In this document: positions 25,059-32,984 of the stretch, piece after piece
How the letters are laid out: the number at the start of each line of letters is the position of its first letter
How positions within the stretch are numbered: the first letter of the stretch is position 1
Origin: DATKYQ01 sp964640665
Lineage (GTDB): Bacteria; Myxococcota; B64-G9
Assembly: GCA_964640665.1 (NCBI GenBank)
Contig: CAZXHT010000004.1
Location: 73,141 to 137,140, forward strand
Reading direction: 5' to 3'
DNA: 64,000 nucleotides
The notes under the pieces: model-generated
What the model saw: the letters and a program-made list of their open reading frames with translations, nothing else
What the model was told of the DNA's origin: nothing
Database searches by the model: none
Translations under genes and position numbers: made by a program

Positions 25059-28000
25059 TTGAAACGACTGCTTGCATTTTGCCTTCTGACGCTGATTGCC
25101 GCGGGTTGCGCCCCAACCGGCAGCTGTCGGTTGACGATTGCTTTTCCGGATGACGACGCGCGCGCATTGGTGAGCGTGCTCGAGATCTGGGTGGTCGCGG
25201 GCTCGGGCGAGGACTGCAACGCCATGATCCAGGGCACGGCGACTCCCGGAGACCCCGGGCTGGATGTACTGGCTCACCTGCGGCTGGCTTACCCGCCGAC
25301 CGCGCCCGCCGACGCGCTCGACCAGGTTCCGCTGGGGCCGGCCGCTTTCTTCATCGAAGGCCGCGGGCAGGGCGAAGAGATCTTCGTCCGCGGTTGCAGC
25401 ACGGCAAAGGTGTCTGGCACGGGCACCGTCGAGGTGCGTGTTGAACTCGGCTGGGTCTGCAAACCGGTGGACGAGATCTGCGCGGACGCTATCGACAACG
25501 ACTGCGACGGCGATACCGATGAGGGCTGCCTCGAGTGCCAGAAGGACTCGGACTGCGACGATCTCAATCCCTGCACGATCGACTTCTGCACCGACAACGA
25601 ATGCCACCAGGTTGATTTTCCCAAGGACACTCCCTGCAGCGACGGCGATCCTTGCACGATCGGGGATGCCTGCGACGCGGGTTTGTGCGTCGGGCGGCAG
25701 AAAGACTGCTCGGCGTTCGACGGTCCTTGCAACCAGGGTGCCTGCGACACGGACATCGGCGAGTGCGGCCCGCAGCCGCGCACGGACGGCACCTCATGCG
25801 ACGACGGCCAGTGGTGCACGGAGACGGATTCCTGCCAGGCCGGCGCCTGCGTCGGACAGCTTCGCGACTGCGACGACGGCGACGACTGCACGGCTGATAG
25901 CTGCAACGAGGGCAGCCAGTTGTGCGATTACGTTCTCGTTCCGCGCCCCGGCGCCGAGGGTCCGCCTGGAGATCCGAACTGTGGCAACGGCGCGGATGAC
26001 GATTGCGATGGTCTGGTCGACGGCGCGGATCCCAACTGCTTGGGTTGCACTTCAGACGCCGATTGTGACGACGGCAATCCCTGCACCGCGGACAGTTGCG
26101 AAGGGCTCGAATGCCTGAACTCACCCGTTGCCGACGGCACGGCCTGCTCGGACGGCCTGTACTGTACCGTCGCCGACGCCTGCAACCAGGGCAAGTGTCA
26201 GGCCGCTCCCCGTGACTGCAACCAGGGAGCCGCTTCTTGCAAGCTGGGCGTCTGTCTCGAAGACGAGGATCGCTGCGAGCTTAGGGACGAGGCCGACGGA
26301 ACACCGTGCGCAGACGGCCTCTATTGCACCGAGGGCGACCAGTGCGCGGCCGGAGATTGTATTGGCGGACAGCGCGACTGTGACGACGGCGATGTCTGCA
26401 CCGGCGACGGTTGTGACGAGGACAACAACCGTTGCCGGAACGAGCTTGAACCCGTCCCGGGAGCCGAGGGCCTGGCCGTCGGCGATAGCTGTACGAATTC
26501 TCTGGACGATGATTGCGACGGCCTGACCGACGTGCTCGACCCGGATTGTATCGAGTGCAGCGCTGACGGGCAGTGCGACGACGGTAACACCTGCACGGCC
26601 GATAGCTGCGACGCGGGCAGGTGCAAGAGCGTTTCGGTAACGGATGGCAGTGCTTGTGATGACGGGCAGTATTGCACAACGGGAGATGCTTGCATCGCCG
26701 GAGCATGCGCAGGGGCATTGCGCGACTGTAGCCAGATGGCGGACGAATGTCATGATGGAGTCTGCGACGAGGATGCCTCCGCCTGCATAGCCCAGCCGAT
26801 CGCCGATGGGACAGCGTGCGATGACGGCCTCTACTGCACCCTGTCCGACCGCTGCCAAGCTGGGGCCTGCATCGGATCTGCACGCGACTGCGACGACGAC
26901 GATGCCTGCACTGCAGACGACTGCGACGAGGACGGTGACGCCTGCAGCCACGTCAACCAACCCAACCCCGGGGCCGAGGGACCGCCGGGCGCGGGCAACT
27001 GCCAAAACTTGGCCGACGATGACTGCGACGGGCTTACCGATCTGGAGGATCCCGAGTGCTACGACTGCCAGGCCGCCTCCGAGTGCGACGACAACAACCA
27101 GTGCACCAGCGACGATTGCAACTGGGGCGTCTGCGAGCACACGCTCTTGCCGGATGGAACTGGCTGCGATGATGGGGCATGGTGCACCACCGCAGACAGT
27201 TGTCAGGCCGCGGCTTGCGGCGGTGCACCACGTGACTGCAGTTCGCTCGACGACGCCTGCCATAGCGGAACATGCGACGAGCAGGTCGACGCCTGCATCG
27301 TAGCCGAAAAGCCGGACGATACTCCCTGCGACGACGGACTTTTTTGCACGCTGGATGACGTCTGTGCCGCTGGCGTCTGTACGGGGGATCATCGTGATTG
27401 CTCGGGGCTTTCGGATGCCTGTCACGATGGTGTTTGTGACGACGGCAGCAACGCCTGCGTGGCGATCGAAAAAGACAATGGTACACCGTGCTCCGACGGA
27501 CTGTATTGCACAACCGGCGACCAGTGCACAGGCGGCGCTTGCTCGGGAGACCAGCGGGATTGTGACGATCTGGATGTTTGTACCATCGATGCCTGCGACG
27601 AGGACAACACTGTCTGCACCCACACTTTAAACCCTCAGGGCAACGAGGGGCCTCCGGCGGGCGCGGACTGCATAAACGGCCAGGACGATGACTGCGACGG
27701 GCTGACGGATATCAGCGATCCCGATTGCTACAGTTGCAGCGTCGATCCCGATTGCGACGACGGCAACCTTTGCACTGCGGACAACTGCACCGGGCACGTT
27801 TGCCATAACAACGCCCTGGCTGACGGCAGCGCCTGCGACGACGGCGTCTGGTGCAGCGAGGGCGATCAGTGCAGCGGCGGTGTCTGCGGCGGCAGCCTGA
27901 GACAGTGCCTCGCCCAGGAAGATGCCTGCCACGACGGGGTTTGCGATCTCGGCCTGGATACATGCACCGCGGTCGAGAAGCCCGACGGCACGCCCTGCGA

Positions 28001-30458
28001 TGACGGGAACTGGTGCAGCATGGCGGATTCCTGCATGGCCGGGGTCTGCCAGGGCTCAGGGCGAGACTGCGCCGACAGCGATTCCTGCACCGCCGACGGC
28101 TGCGACGATGTCGGCCAGAGCTGCACGCATACCTGGACAGCGCGGCCCGAGTTGCTCGACGGCTGCGGGGACGGCATAGATCAGGATTGCGACGGCATCG
28201 CCGACGGTTGCTGTCTGGCGGACGGGACTTACACGGCGGTATTGCCGAATGCGATCGGCCCTGACCCATGGTACGTGATCACGGCCGAGTTGAACGCCGA
28301 CGGCATCCCCGATCTGGCCACCGTCAATCACGGCGACAATACAATCTCCGTGCTGCTAGGCAACGGCTCGGGCGGACACGGCGACGCTACATTCAGCATC
28401 ACAACATTCGCCACCGGCATCAACCCGTATGGACTGGCGGCGGCCGACCTCGACGGCGATCACCTGGTAGATATCGTCAGCGCCAATAACAGCGGCAACT
28501 CGCTGAGCATTCAGTGGGGGCAGGGCGGTGGCGCTTTCGGCCAGCGACAGGATATCTCTTTCTTCCCTGTCGGCGCTAACCCGGTTCAGGTCGTCGTCGG
28601 CGATTTCAACGCCGACGCTATTCCCGACCTGGCCACCGCCAACTGGGGCGACGATAGCGTAGCCGTGCTGCTAGGGCAGGGCACTGATGGAGTAGGTAAC
28701 CGTAGCTACACGGGGCCGGTCTTCCACGAGGTCGGGGCGACGGGCGTCAGTCCACGGGCGCTGGTTGCGGGGGATTTCGACGCAGACGGGATTCTCGACC
28801 TGGCGGTGGCCATGTGGAACTCGGGCAAGCTATCGGTTCTTTTCGGGGGCGGTGCCGGCGGCCGGGGAGACGGCAGTTTCGGCCCGCCCGCCCGTTACGA
28901 TGCCGGCAACAGCCAGGTCAACATTTCGACGGACGATTTCAACGCCGACGGGGTTCTCGACCTGGCAGTGGTTGCCATGAGCGACAACGCTGTCAACATC
29001 TTGTTGGGTGCAGGCGCAGACGGGCGCGGCGATGGGACGTTCCTTGCGCGCACCGCCTATGCCACGGGCAGCACCCCGGTTTCGGTCTTTCCAGTCGATC
29101 TTGACGCTGACGGTATTTTAGACCTGTTGGTGGCCGAGTACGGCACCAACAAGGTGAGCCTGCTGCCCGGTAACGGAACGAACGGACGCGGCGACGGCAC
29201 TTTCGCGGCGCGCATGTCGTACTCTGTCGGCAGCCAGCCGACGGCGGCTGTCGCGCTCGATTCAAGCGGAGACGGCATCCTCGATCTTGCGGCCTGCAAC
29301 AACGGCCCGAACAATGTATCGCTGCTCGTCGCAGGTGGCTCGGGCGGCCTGGGAGACGGAACGTTCGTCGTATCGAGTGTCATCGACTGCGCGGGCTTCC
29401 CCGGCTCGCAAGCCCTTTACGACATGAATGCCGATAACATCCTCGACCTGGCGCTCGTGCGTTCGGGCAGCGCCGGGATCTCCATCTTTGCCGGAGACGG
29501 TAGCTCCGGGCGCGGGACGGCCGGCTTCACTCCCGGCTGGTCGGGCACCACCGGCAACTCCCCGGCCTGGATAGCGGCCGCAGACAGCGACGGCGATCGG
29601 ATCCGCGATTTACTGGTGGCCAATCGCGGCTCCGGCAGCGCCGGCATATTCGTGGCGAATGGCACGAATGCCAGGGGCGATGGAACCTTCGCCTCCCAGG
29701 TGACCTACCCGGCGGGCGCATCCCCGGGAATGATTGCGCTTGCCGACCTCGACGCAGACAGGATTGGCGATCTGGTTACTGTAGACGAGACGACCGGCCT
29801 GGGTGTGCGCCTGGGAGGAGGGGCGGACGGCGTGCCCGACGGCACCTTCGGTGCACAGTCCAGCTACGCGGGTGTGGGCACGCCGGTTTCCTTCGCTTTA
29901 GGCGATGTCGACGGCGACGCGATCATCGACGCCGTGCTGGGCAGCGGTTCGGGCTCGGCGGTTGCAGTTCTTGTGGGTATCGGCAGTAACGGCGCCGGTA
30001 CGGGGGCCTTTGCCGCAGCGATCGGCATCGCCGTCGGGCAAGAGCCCGTCATGCCACTGCTCGTAGATCTTGACCGCGACGGCAATCTCGATCTGGTCGT
30101 CGCCAACCGCGGGTCGAATTCCGTAAGCGTCCGCCCGGGCGCGGGCGACGGCAGCTTCGGGGCAGGGGCGGATTACGCGGTAGGCACGCAACCGGTGGCG
30201 CTTGCGAGCGGCGATTTCAACTCGGACGGGAACCTGGACATCGTTAGCGCCAACTCCGGCGGCGGGAGCCTGAGCCTTCTTCTGGGGAGTGGAGATGTAA
30301 CTGTAATGCCGGCCGTGCAGATCGTGGTCGGCGGTTCCCCGTCGGCGGTGGCGGCGTGCCAACTGGATTGGGACGGAAGGACCGACCTGGTAGTCAGCGA
30401 CTCGTCGGGTGGCAGAATAATCGTACTCAGGGGCAAGGGTGTCTGCACGGTACCTTGA
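25059..30458 (+). CDS. giant lipoprotein: MopE-like cysteine-rich repeats plus 14 VCBS/FG-GAP repeats
   Basis: The protein has 1,799 residues from a TTG start, with lipobox IAAGC (C17). Residues about 130-1,050 are cysteine-rich repeats of the MopE/Dickkopf-like kind, alternating CxDGxxCxxxDxCxxGxC units with six calcium-site motifs of the form xDxDCDGxxD. From about residue 1,060 to the end come 14 repeats of about 50 residues, each with an acidic loop and a hydrophobic strand (for example FNADGVLDLAVVAM, LDRDGNLDLVVANR) and ending in a glycine-rich turn. Fourteen is the number needed for two seven-bladed beta-propellers. The whole looks like a stalk with a double-propeller head on the outer surface, perhaps an adhesin or a metal-binding surface protein. 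It probably forms an operon with the TPR-like gene 13 bp upstream. Confidence 0.82.
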   Translation: MKRLLAFCLLTLIAAGCAPTGSCRLTIAFPDDDARALVSVLEIWVVAGSGEDCNAMIQGTATPGDPGLDVLAHLRLAYPPTAPADALDQVPLGPAAFFIEGRGQGEEIFVRGCSTAKVSGTGTVEVRVELGWVCKPVDEICADAIDNDCDGDTDEGCLECQKDSDCDDLNPCTIDFCTDNECHQVDFPKDTPCSDGDPCTIGDACDAGLCVGRQKDCSAFDGPCNQGACDTDIGECGPQPRTDGTSCDDGQWCTETDSCQAGACVGQLRDCDDGDDCTADSCNEGSQLCDYVLVPRPGAEGPPGDPNCGNGADDDCDGLVDGADPNCLGCTSDADCDDGNPCTADSCEGLECLNSPVADGTACSDGLYCTVADACNQGKCQAAPRDCNQGAASCKLGVCLEDEDRCELRDEADGTPCADGLYCTEGDQCAAGDCIGGQRDCDDGDVCTGDGCDEDNNRCRNELEPVPGAEGLAVGDSCTNSLDDDCDGLTDVLDPDCIECSADGQCDDGNTCTADSCDAGRCKSVSVTDGSACDDGQYCTTGDACIAGACAGALRDCSQMADECHDGVCDEDASACIAQPIADGTACDDGLYCTLSDRCQAGACIGSARDCDDDDACTADDCDEDGDACSHVNQPNPGAEGPPGAGNCQNLADDDCDGLTDLEDPECYDCQAASECDDNNQCTSDDCNWGVCEHTLLPDGTGCDDGAWCTTADSCQAAACGGAPRDCSSLDDACHSGTCDEQVDACIVAEKPDDTPCDDGLFCTLDDVCAAGVCTGDHRDCSGLSDACHDGVCDDGSNACVAIEKDNGTPCSDGLYCTTGDQCTGGACSGDQRDCDDLDVCTIDACDEDNTVCTHTLNPQGNEGPPAGADCINGQDDDCDGLTDISDPDCYSCSVDPDCDDGNLCTADNCTGHVCHNNALADGSACDDGVWCSEGDQCSGGVCGGSLRQCLAQEDACHDGVCDLGLDTCTAVEKPDGTPCDDGNWCSMADSCMAGVCQGSGRDCADSDSCTADGCDDVGQSCTHTWTARPELLDGCGDGIDQDCDGIADGCCLADGTYTAVLPNAIGPDPWYVITAELNADGIPDLATVNHGDNTISVLLGNGSGGHGDATFSITTFATGINPYGLAAADLDGDHLVDIVSANNSGNSLSIQWGQGGGAFGQRQDISFFPVGANPVQVVVGDFNADAIPDLATANWGDDSVAVLLGQGTDGVGNRSYTGPVFHEVGATGVSPRALVAGDFDADGILDLAVAMWNSGKLSVLFGGGAGGRGDGSFGPPARYDAGNSQVNISTDDFNADGVLDLAVVAMSDNAVNILLGAGADGRGDGTFLARTAYATGSTPVSVFPVDLDADGILDLLVAEYGTNKVSLLPGNGTNGRGDGTFAARMSYSVGSQPTAAVALDSSGDGILDLAACNNGPNNVSLLVAGGSGGLGDGTFVVSSVIDCAGFPGSQALYDMNADNILDLALVRSGSAGISIFAGDGSSGRGTAGFTPGWSGTTGNSPAWIAAADSDGDRIRDLLVANRGSGSAGIFVANGTNARGDGTFASQVTYPAGASPGMIALADLDADRIGDLVTVDETTGLGVRLGGGADGVPDGTFGAQSSYAGVGTPVSFALGDVDGDAIIDAVLGSGSGSAVAVLVGIGSNGAGTGAFAAAIGIAVGQEPVMPLLVDLDRDGNLDLVVANRGSNSVSVRPGAGDGSFGAGADYAVGTQPVALASGDFNSDGNLDIVSANSGGGSLSLLLGSGDVTVMPAVQIVVGGSPSAVAACQLDWDGRTDLVVSDSSGGRIIVLRGKGVCTVP

Positions 30459-30498
30459 TCAACCCACCCTGTGCCGCCGAAAGAATGCCCATTTTTAC

Positions 30499-30527
30499 TT
30501 GATGTTTCTCCATATTTCATGCAGAAT
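30499..30527 (+). promoter_or_regulatory. putative sigma-70 promoter of the first toxin-antitoxin pair
   Basis: TTGATG at 30499-30504, 17-base spacer, CAGAAT at 30522-30527. The predicted start falls inside the palindrome at 30529-30542, about 25 nt before the antitoxin ATG. Confidence 0.4.
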
Positions 30528-30528
30528 G

Positions 30529-30542
30529 ACTACAAATGTAGT
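30529..30542. promoter_or_regulatory. 14-bp palindromic operator of the first toxin-antitoxin pair
   Basis: ACTACA-AA-TGTAGT is a perfect dyad between the -10 and the antitoxin start codon. Ribbon-helix-helix antitoxins repress their own operons through such sites. The dyad is seen; the repressor is inferred. Confidence 0.5.
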
Positions 30543-30556
30543 AGAAAGGTAGCAAA

Positions 30557-30838
30557 ATGGCCAGCCTCCAGATACGAGATGTGGATCCGCGACTCCTCAA
30601 GCGCCTTAAGGCTCTGGCCGAACGTGAGCACAGGACTCTCAGTCACCAGGTGCTCTTCGTGCTCGAGCGATTCCTCGAATCGCCCGGTTCATCCGGGCGC
30701 GATCTGACCGCTGCCGCCACTCGCCTGCGTGATTTTTGGTCCGGATCTGCGGCCGAGGCGCCCGAGCTTCCATTACCAGAAAGGCAACCTGTGTCCAGGC
30801 GACAGTCCACGGTCAATCGCATTCTGGACGGAGATTGA
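30557..30838 (+). CDS. FitA/VapB-like ribbon-helix-helix antitoxin
   Basis: The protein has 93 residues, with GAAAGG before the ATG. The N terminus is a ribbon-helix-helix DNA-binding fold: a beta strand ASLQIRDVD, then two helices (PRLLKRLKALAEREH and the HQVLFVLERFL stretch). The C-terminal half is disordered, with a conserved-looking tail near RRQSTVNRILDGD, the part that in such antitoxins inserts into the PIN toxin. The toxin gene follows 12 bp later. A palindrome and promoter lie immediately upstream, which fits autoregulation by the toxin-antitoxin complex. Confidence 0.85.
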   Translation: MASLQIRDVDPRLLKRLKALAEREHRTLSHQVLFVLERFLESPGSSGRDLTAAATRLRDFWSGSAAEAPELPLPERQPVSRRQSTVNRILDGD

Positions 30839-30850
30839 AGGCGTGGCGAT

Positions 30851-31246
30851 TTGTTCCTGATAGATACCGACATCCTCAGCTACGCCGTGCGCGGCGATTT
30901 CGACGTGCTCGACCGTTTCGAGCGGGCGGGAAGGACACCGCTTCTGATATCTTCGATCACCTATTACGAAATCCGTTTCGGTATCGAGCGTTGCGCCGGC
31001 CGCCGGCGACTACGCCTCGCGTTCGAGTCGATTTTTCCATTGATCACCATTTTGCCGCTGGATGGCCCGGTGGCCGACCGAGCAGCCATTATTCGTGCCG
31101 AACTCGAATCGCAAGGATACGTCATCGGACCGATCGATCCCCTGATCGCCGCCACGGCAATAGAGCATGACCTGACACTCGTGACCCACAACACATCACA
31201 CTTCGAGCACGTCAAGGCGTTGAAGCTGAACGACTGGAAGAGCTGA
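30851..31246 (+). CDS. VapC/FitB-like PIN-domain ribonuclease toxin
   Basis: The protein has 131 residues from a TTG start. PIN-domain acidic residues are in place: D in FLIDTDILSY (residues 2-11), E in SSITYYEIRFGIE, and D in IGPIDPLIAATA, with a further D/N region near the C terminus (VTHNTSHF). PIN toxins cleave tRNA or other RNA with bound Mg2+ or Mn2+ and are held inactive by the antitoxin encoded just upstream. The preceding gene codes for a ribbon-helix-helix antitoxin and the pair is arranged as usual. The pair appears intact; no frameshift or missing active-site residue was seen. Confidence 0.88.
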   Translation: MFLIDTDILSYAVRGDFDVLDRFERAGRTPLLISSITYYEIRFGIERCAGRRRLRLAFESIFPLITILPLDGPVADRAAIIRAELESQGYVIGPIDPLIAATAIEHDLTLVTHNTSHFEHVKALKLNDWKS

Positions 31247-31293
31247 GATCGGCGGTAGCCTTCGGAGATCTCCCCCTGCGTTTCGCAACATTG

Positions 31294-32973
31294 TCAGCGG
31301 ATCAACCCCAGCCTGCTCATCCAACCTGCCTTGACCGAGATCGCTTCGTCCGGACAGACTTCCTGGCAGCAGAAGCAGCGGATACATCCGTCCAGATCGA
31401 TGCTGATCATCTTATCGCTCTGCTCCGGACCAGCCGGTATTCTTGTGCCCCGCGATACCAGGGACATCACCTCCGGGGGACAGTGCTTCATACACTGCCC
31501 GCAGCGCGTGCAGCGGGAGTGATCGATCAGCGGCCGAGGCGAGATCGCACCCCGGCCGAGGTGTCCGATAAGCGTCGCCATGTCGGCTTTTGCGGGCCGG
31601 GCGGGTTTGAAGTCGTGGACGGCGAAGGAATCCGGCGAATCTCCGTGGAGTTCTATCGCATCCTGCGAGCCGGTTGCGCCTGCAACCCTGAGCGTGGGCA
31701 CACTGGATGGATCGAAGCCAAGAATTCCGGTTAGCACCCGGTCAAGCGCCAGGCCGTCGGCCGAGGCGGCCAGGAAATCGAGTTTTCTGGCCCGGCCGGC
31801 GCTTGGCCCGTTGCCCTCCATGGCCAGCACACCATCAACTATGTTCAAGGCCGGGCCGACCAGCCGGTAGAGATCAACCAGCATCCTGCCGAAATAGTCA
31901 TAGTCTTTTCCGGCCATCAGGTGCCACTGGCTCTTGCGCAGCCCGACCACGGCCCCGAAGCAATTCTTGACCGCCAGCGTGAGCGTCATCTGGGCGTGGG
32001 TCTTTACCTTGGCCAGGTTGACGATCACGTCGGCTTCCTTTACCTGCCTGGCAACCTGATAGGTTTTGAAGACCGCCTGCGGGTGCTCGGCCTTGACCTC
32101 GACGGGTTCCGTGAAATCGACAACCTCCACCGGCAGATCCCCGAGAAGTTCGATCAGCCCCAATTTCCTGGAAATACCACGTGCCCTGCCGATCGACGGG
32201 CTGTCTCCCACCATGACACGGCCCGCCCCGGCCTCGATACACAGGCGCGCGGCGGCCGCGATCACGCTGGGGTGAGTGCAGACTGCCCGATCATTGGGCT
32301 TGTAGGAGAGGTAGTTGGGCTTGAGCAGCACCGTCGCTCCATGCGGCACGAATGCGGACATTCCACCAAGAGGTTCGAGCAGGCTTGTCATTGCAGCCAG
32401 TACGCCCTGGGGATTGTAGTCGGGGCAGCGCGCCAGCGAAACGGCGCCGCCGGGCTTCCAGCCCTCGATTACGGTAACGGGTTTACCAGCGGAGCCCGCG
32501 GCCGGCGATGTCTGGCGCATGATGAAGCGGTAGACGCCGACGGCAAGCAACAACATGACCAACCAGTAAGGAACAATCGTAAGTGGCCCGAAGCTTCCCC
32601 AACTGAGAATCCCGAGCCGGCGCAGGAGAAAGTGGTCGATCGCGGCGCCGCCAAGGGCGGATCCGGCCACCAGGATCAGCCGGGCACTGGAAGATGCGAG
32701 CCTGTCAAATAGAATTATGAAAACCATGCCGCTGAAGATCCAGGCAATGCTAAGCGAAACCGGAACACCAAGCAGTTCGAACGCTCCCCGAAGGTGCCAC
32801 AGTCCGCCGTGGCCTGCGAACACGGCACAGACGAAGTCAGCCAGCGCGGCGAGCAGACCTGCCAGGATGGCGCCGGACCTGGCGCTGGCGTCCGGGCGTG
32901 CGATGATCACAACGCCAAGGCCGGCAACGATGGCCGCCCCCATGAAGATCAGACTGTAAGTATAGCTGTCCAA
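31294..32973 (-). CDS. membrane protein with DUF362 and two 4Fe-4S clusters
   Basis: The protein has 559 residues from a TTG at 32973; the ATG at 32943 is an alternative. The first 155 residues are hydrophobic with about five membrane segments, unlike ordinary DUF362 proteins, which are soluble. The DUF362 domain follows at about 170-430 (LLKPNYLSYKP, DVIVNLAKVKTHAQMTLTLAVKN, GPALNIVDGVLAMEGNGP). The C terminus has two ferredoxin-type clusters, CTRCGQCMKHCP and CIRCFCCQEVCP. DUF362 proteins are thought to act in anaerobic or reductive metabolism, but their chemistry is not established. The fusion to a membrane domain suggests electron transfer at the membrane. It lies 11 bp after the M13 peptidase gene on the same strand. 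Confidence 0.8.
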   Translation of the reverse strand: MDSYTYSLIFMGAAIVAGLGVVIIARPDASARSGAILAGLLAALADFVCAVFAGHGGLWHLRGAFELLGVPVSLSIAWIFSGMVFIILFDRLASSSARLILVAGSALGGAAIDHFLLRRLGILSWGSFGPLTIVPYWLVMLLLAVGVYRFIMRQTSPAAGSAGKPVTVIEGWKPGGAVSLARCPDYNPQGVLAAMTSLLEPLGGMSAFVPHGATVLLKPNYLSYKPNDRAVCTHPSVIAAAARLCIEAGAGRVMVGDSPSIGRARGISRKLGLIELLGDLPVEVVDFTEPVEVKAEHPQAVFKTYQVARQVKEADVIVNLAKVKTHAQMTLTLAVKNCFGAVVGLRKSQWHLMAGKDYDYFGRMLVDLYRLVGPALNIVDGVLAMEGNGPSAGRARKLDFLAASADGLALDRVLTGILGFDPSSVPTLRVAGATGSQDAIELHGDSPDSFAVHDFKPARPAKADMATLIGHLGRGAISPRPLIDHSRCTRCGQCMKHCPPEVMSLVSRGTRIPAGPEQSDKMISIDLDGCIRCFCCQEVCPDEAISVKAGWMSRLGLIR

Positions 32974-32984
32974 ATTGTGTTGAC

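Noticed and set aside
26121..27623. 500-codon antisense frame in the giant lipoprotein
   Set aside because: It is the reverse complement of a repetitive Cys/Asp/Gly-rich coding sequence and consists of Ala/Val-rich low complexity without motifs.
25059..28200. Regularly spaced short repeats of TGCGACGAC type that might suggest a CRISPR array
   Set aside because: They are codon-level repeats of the cysteine/aspartate-rich coding units in one continuous frame, with no constant-length spacers.
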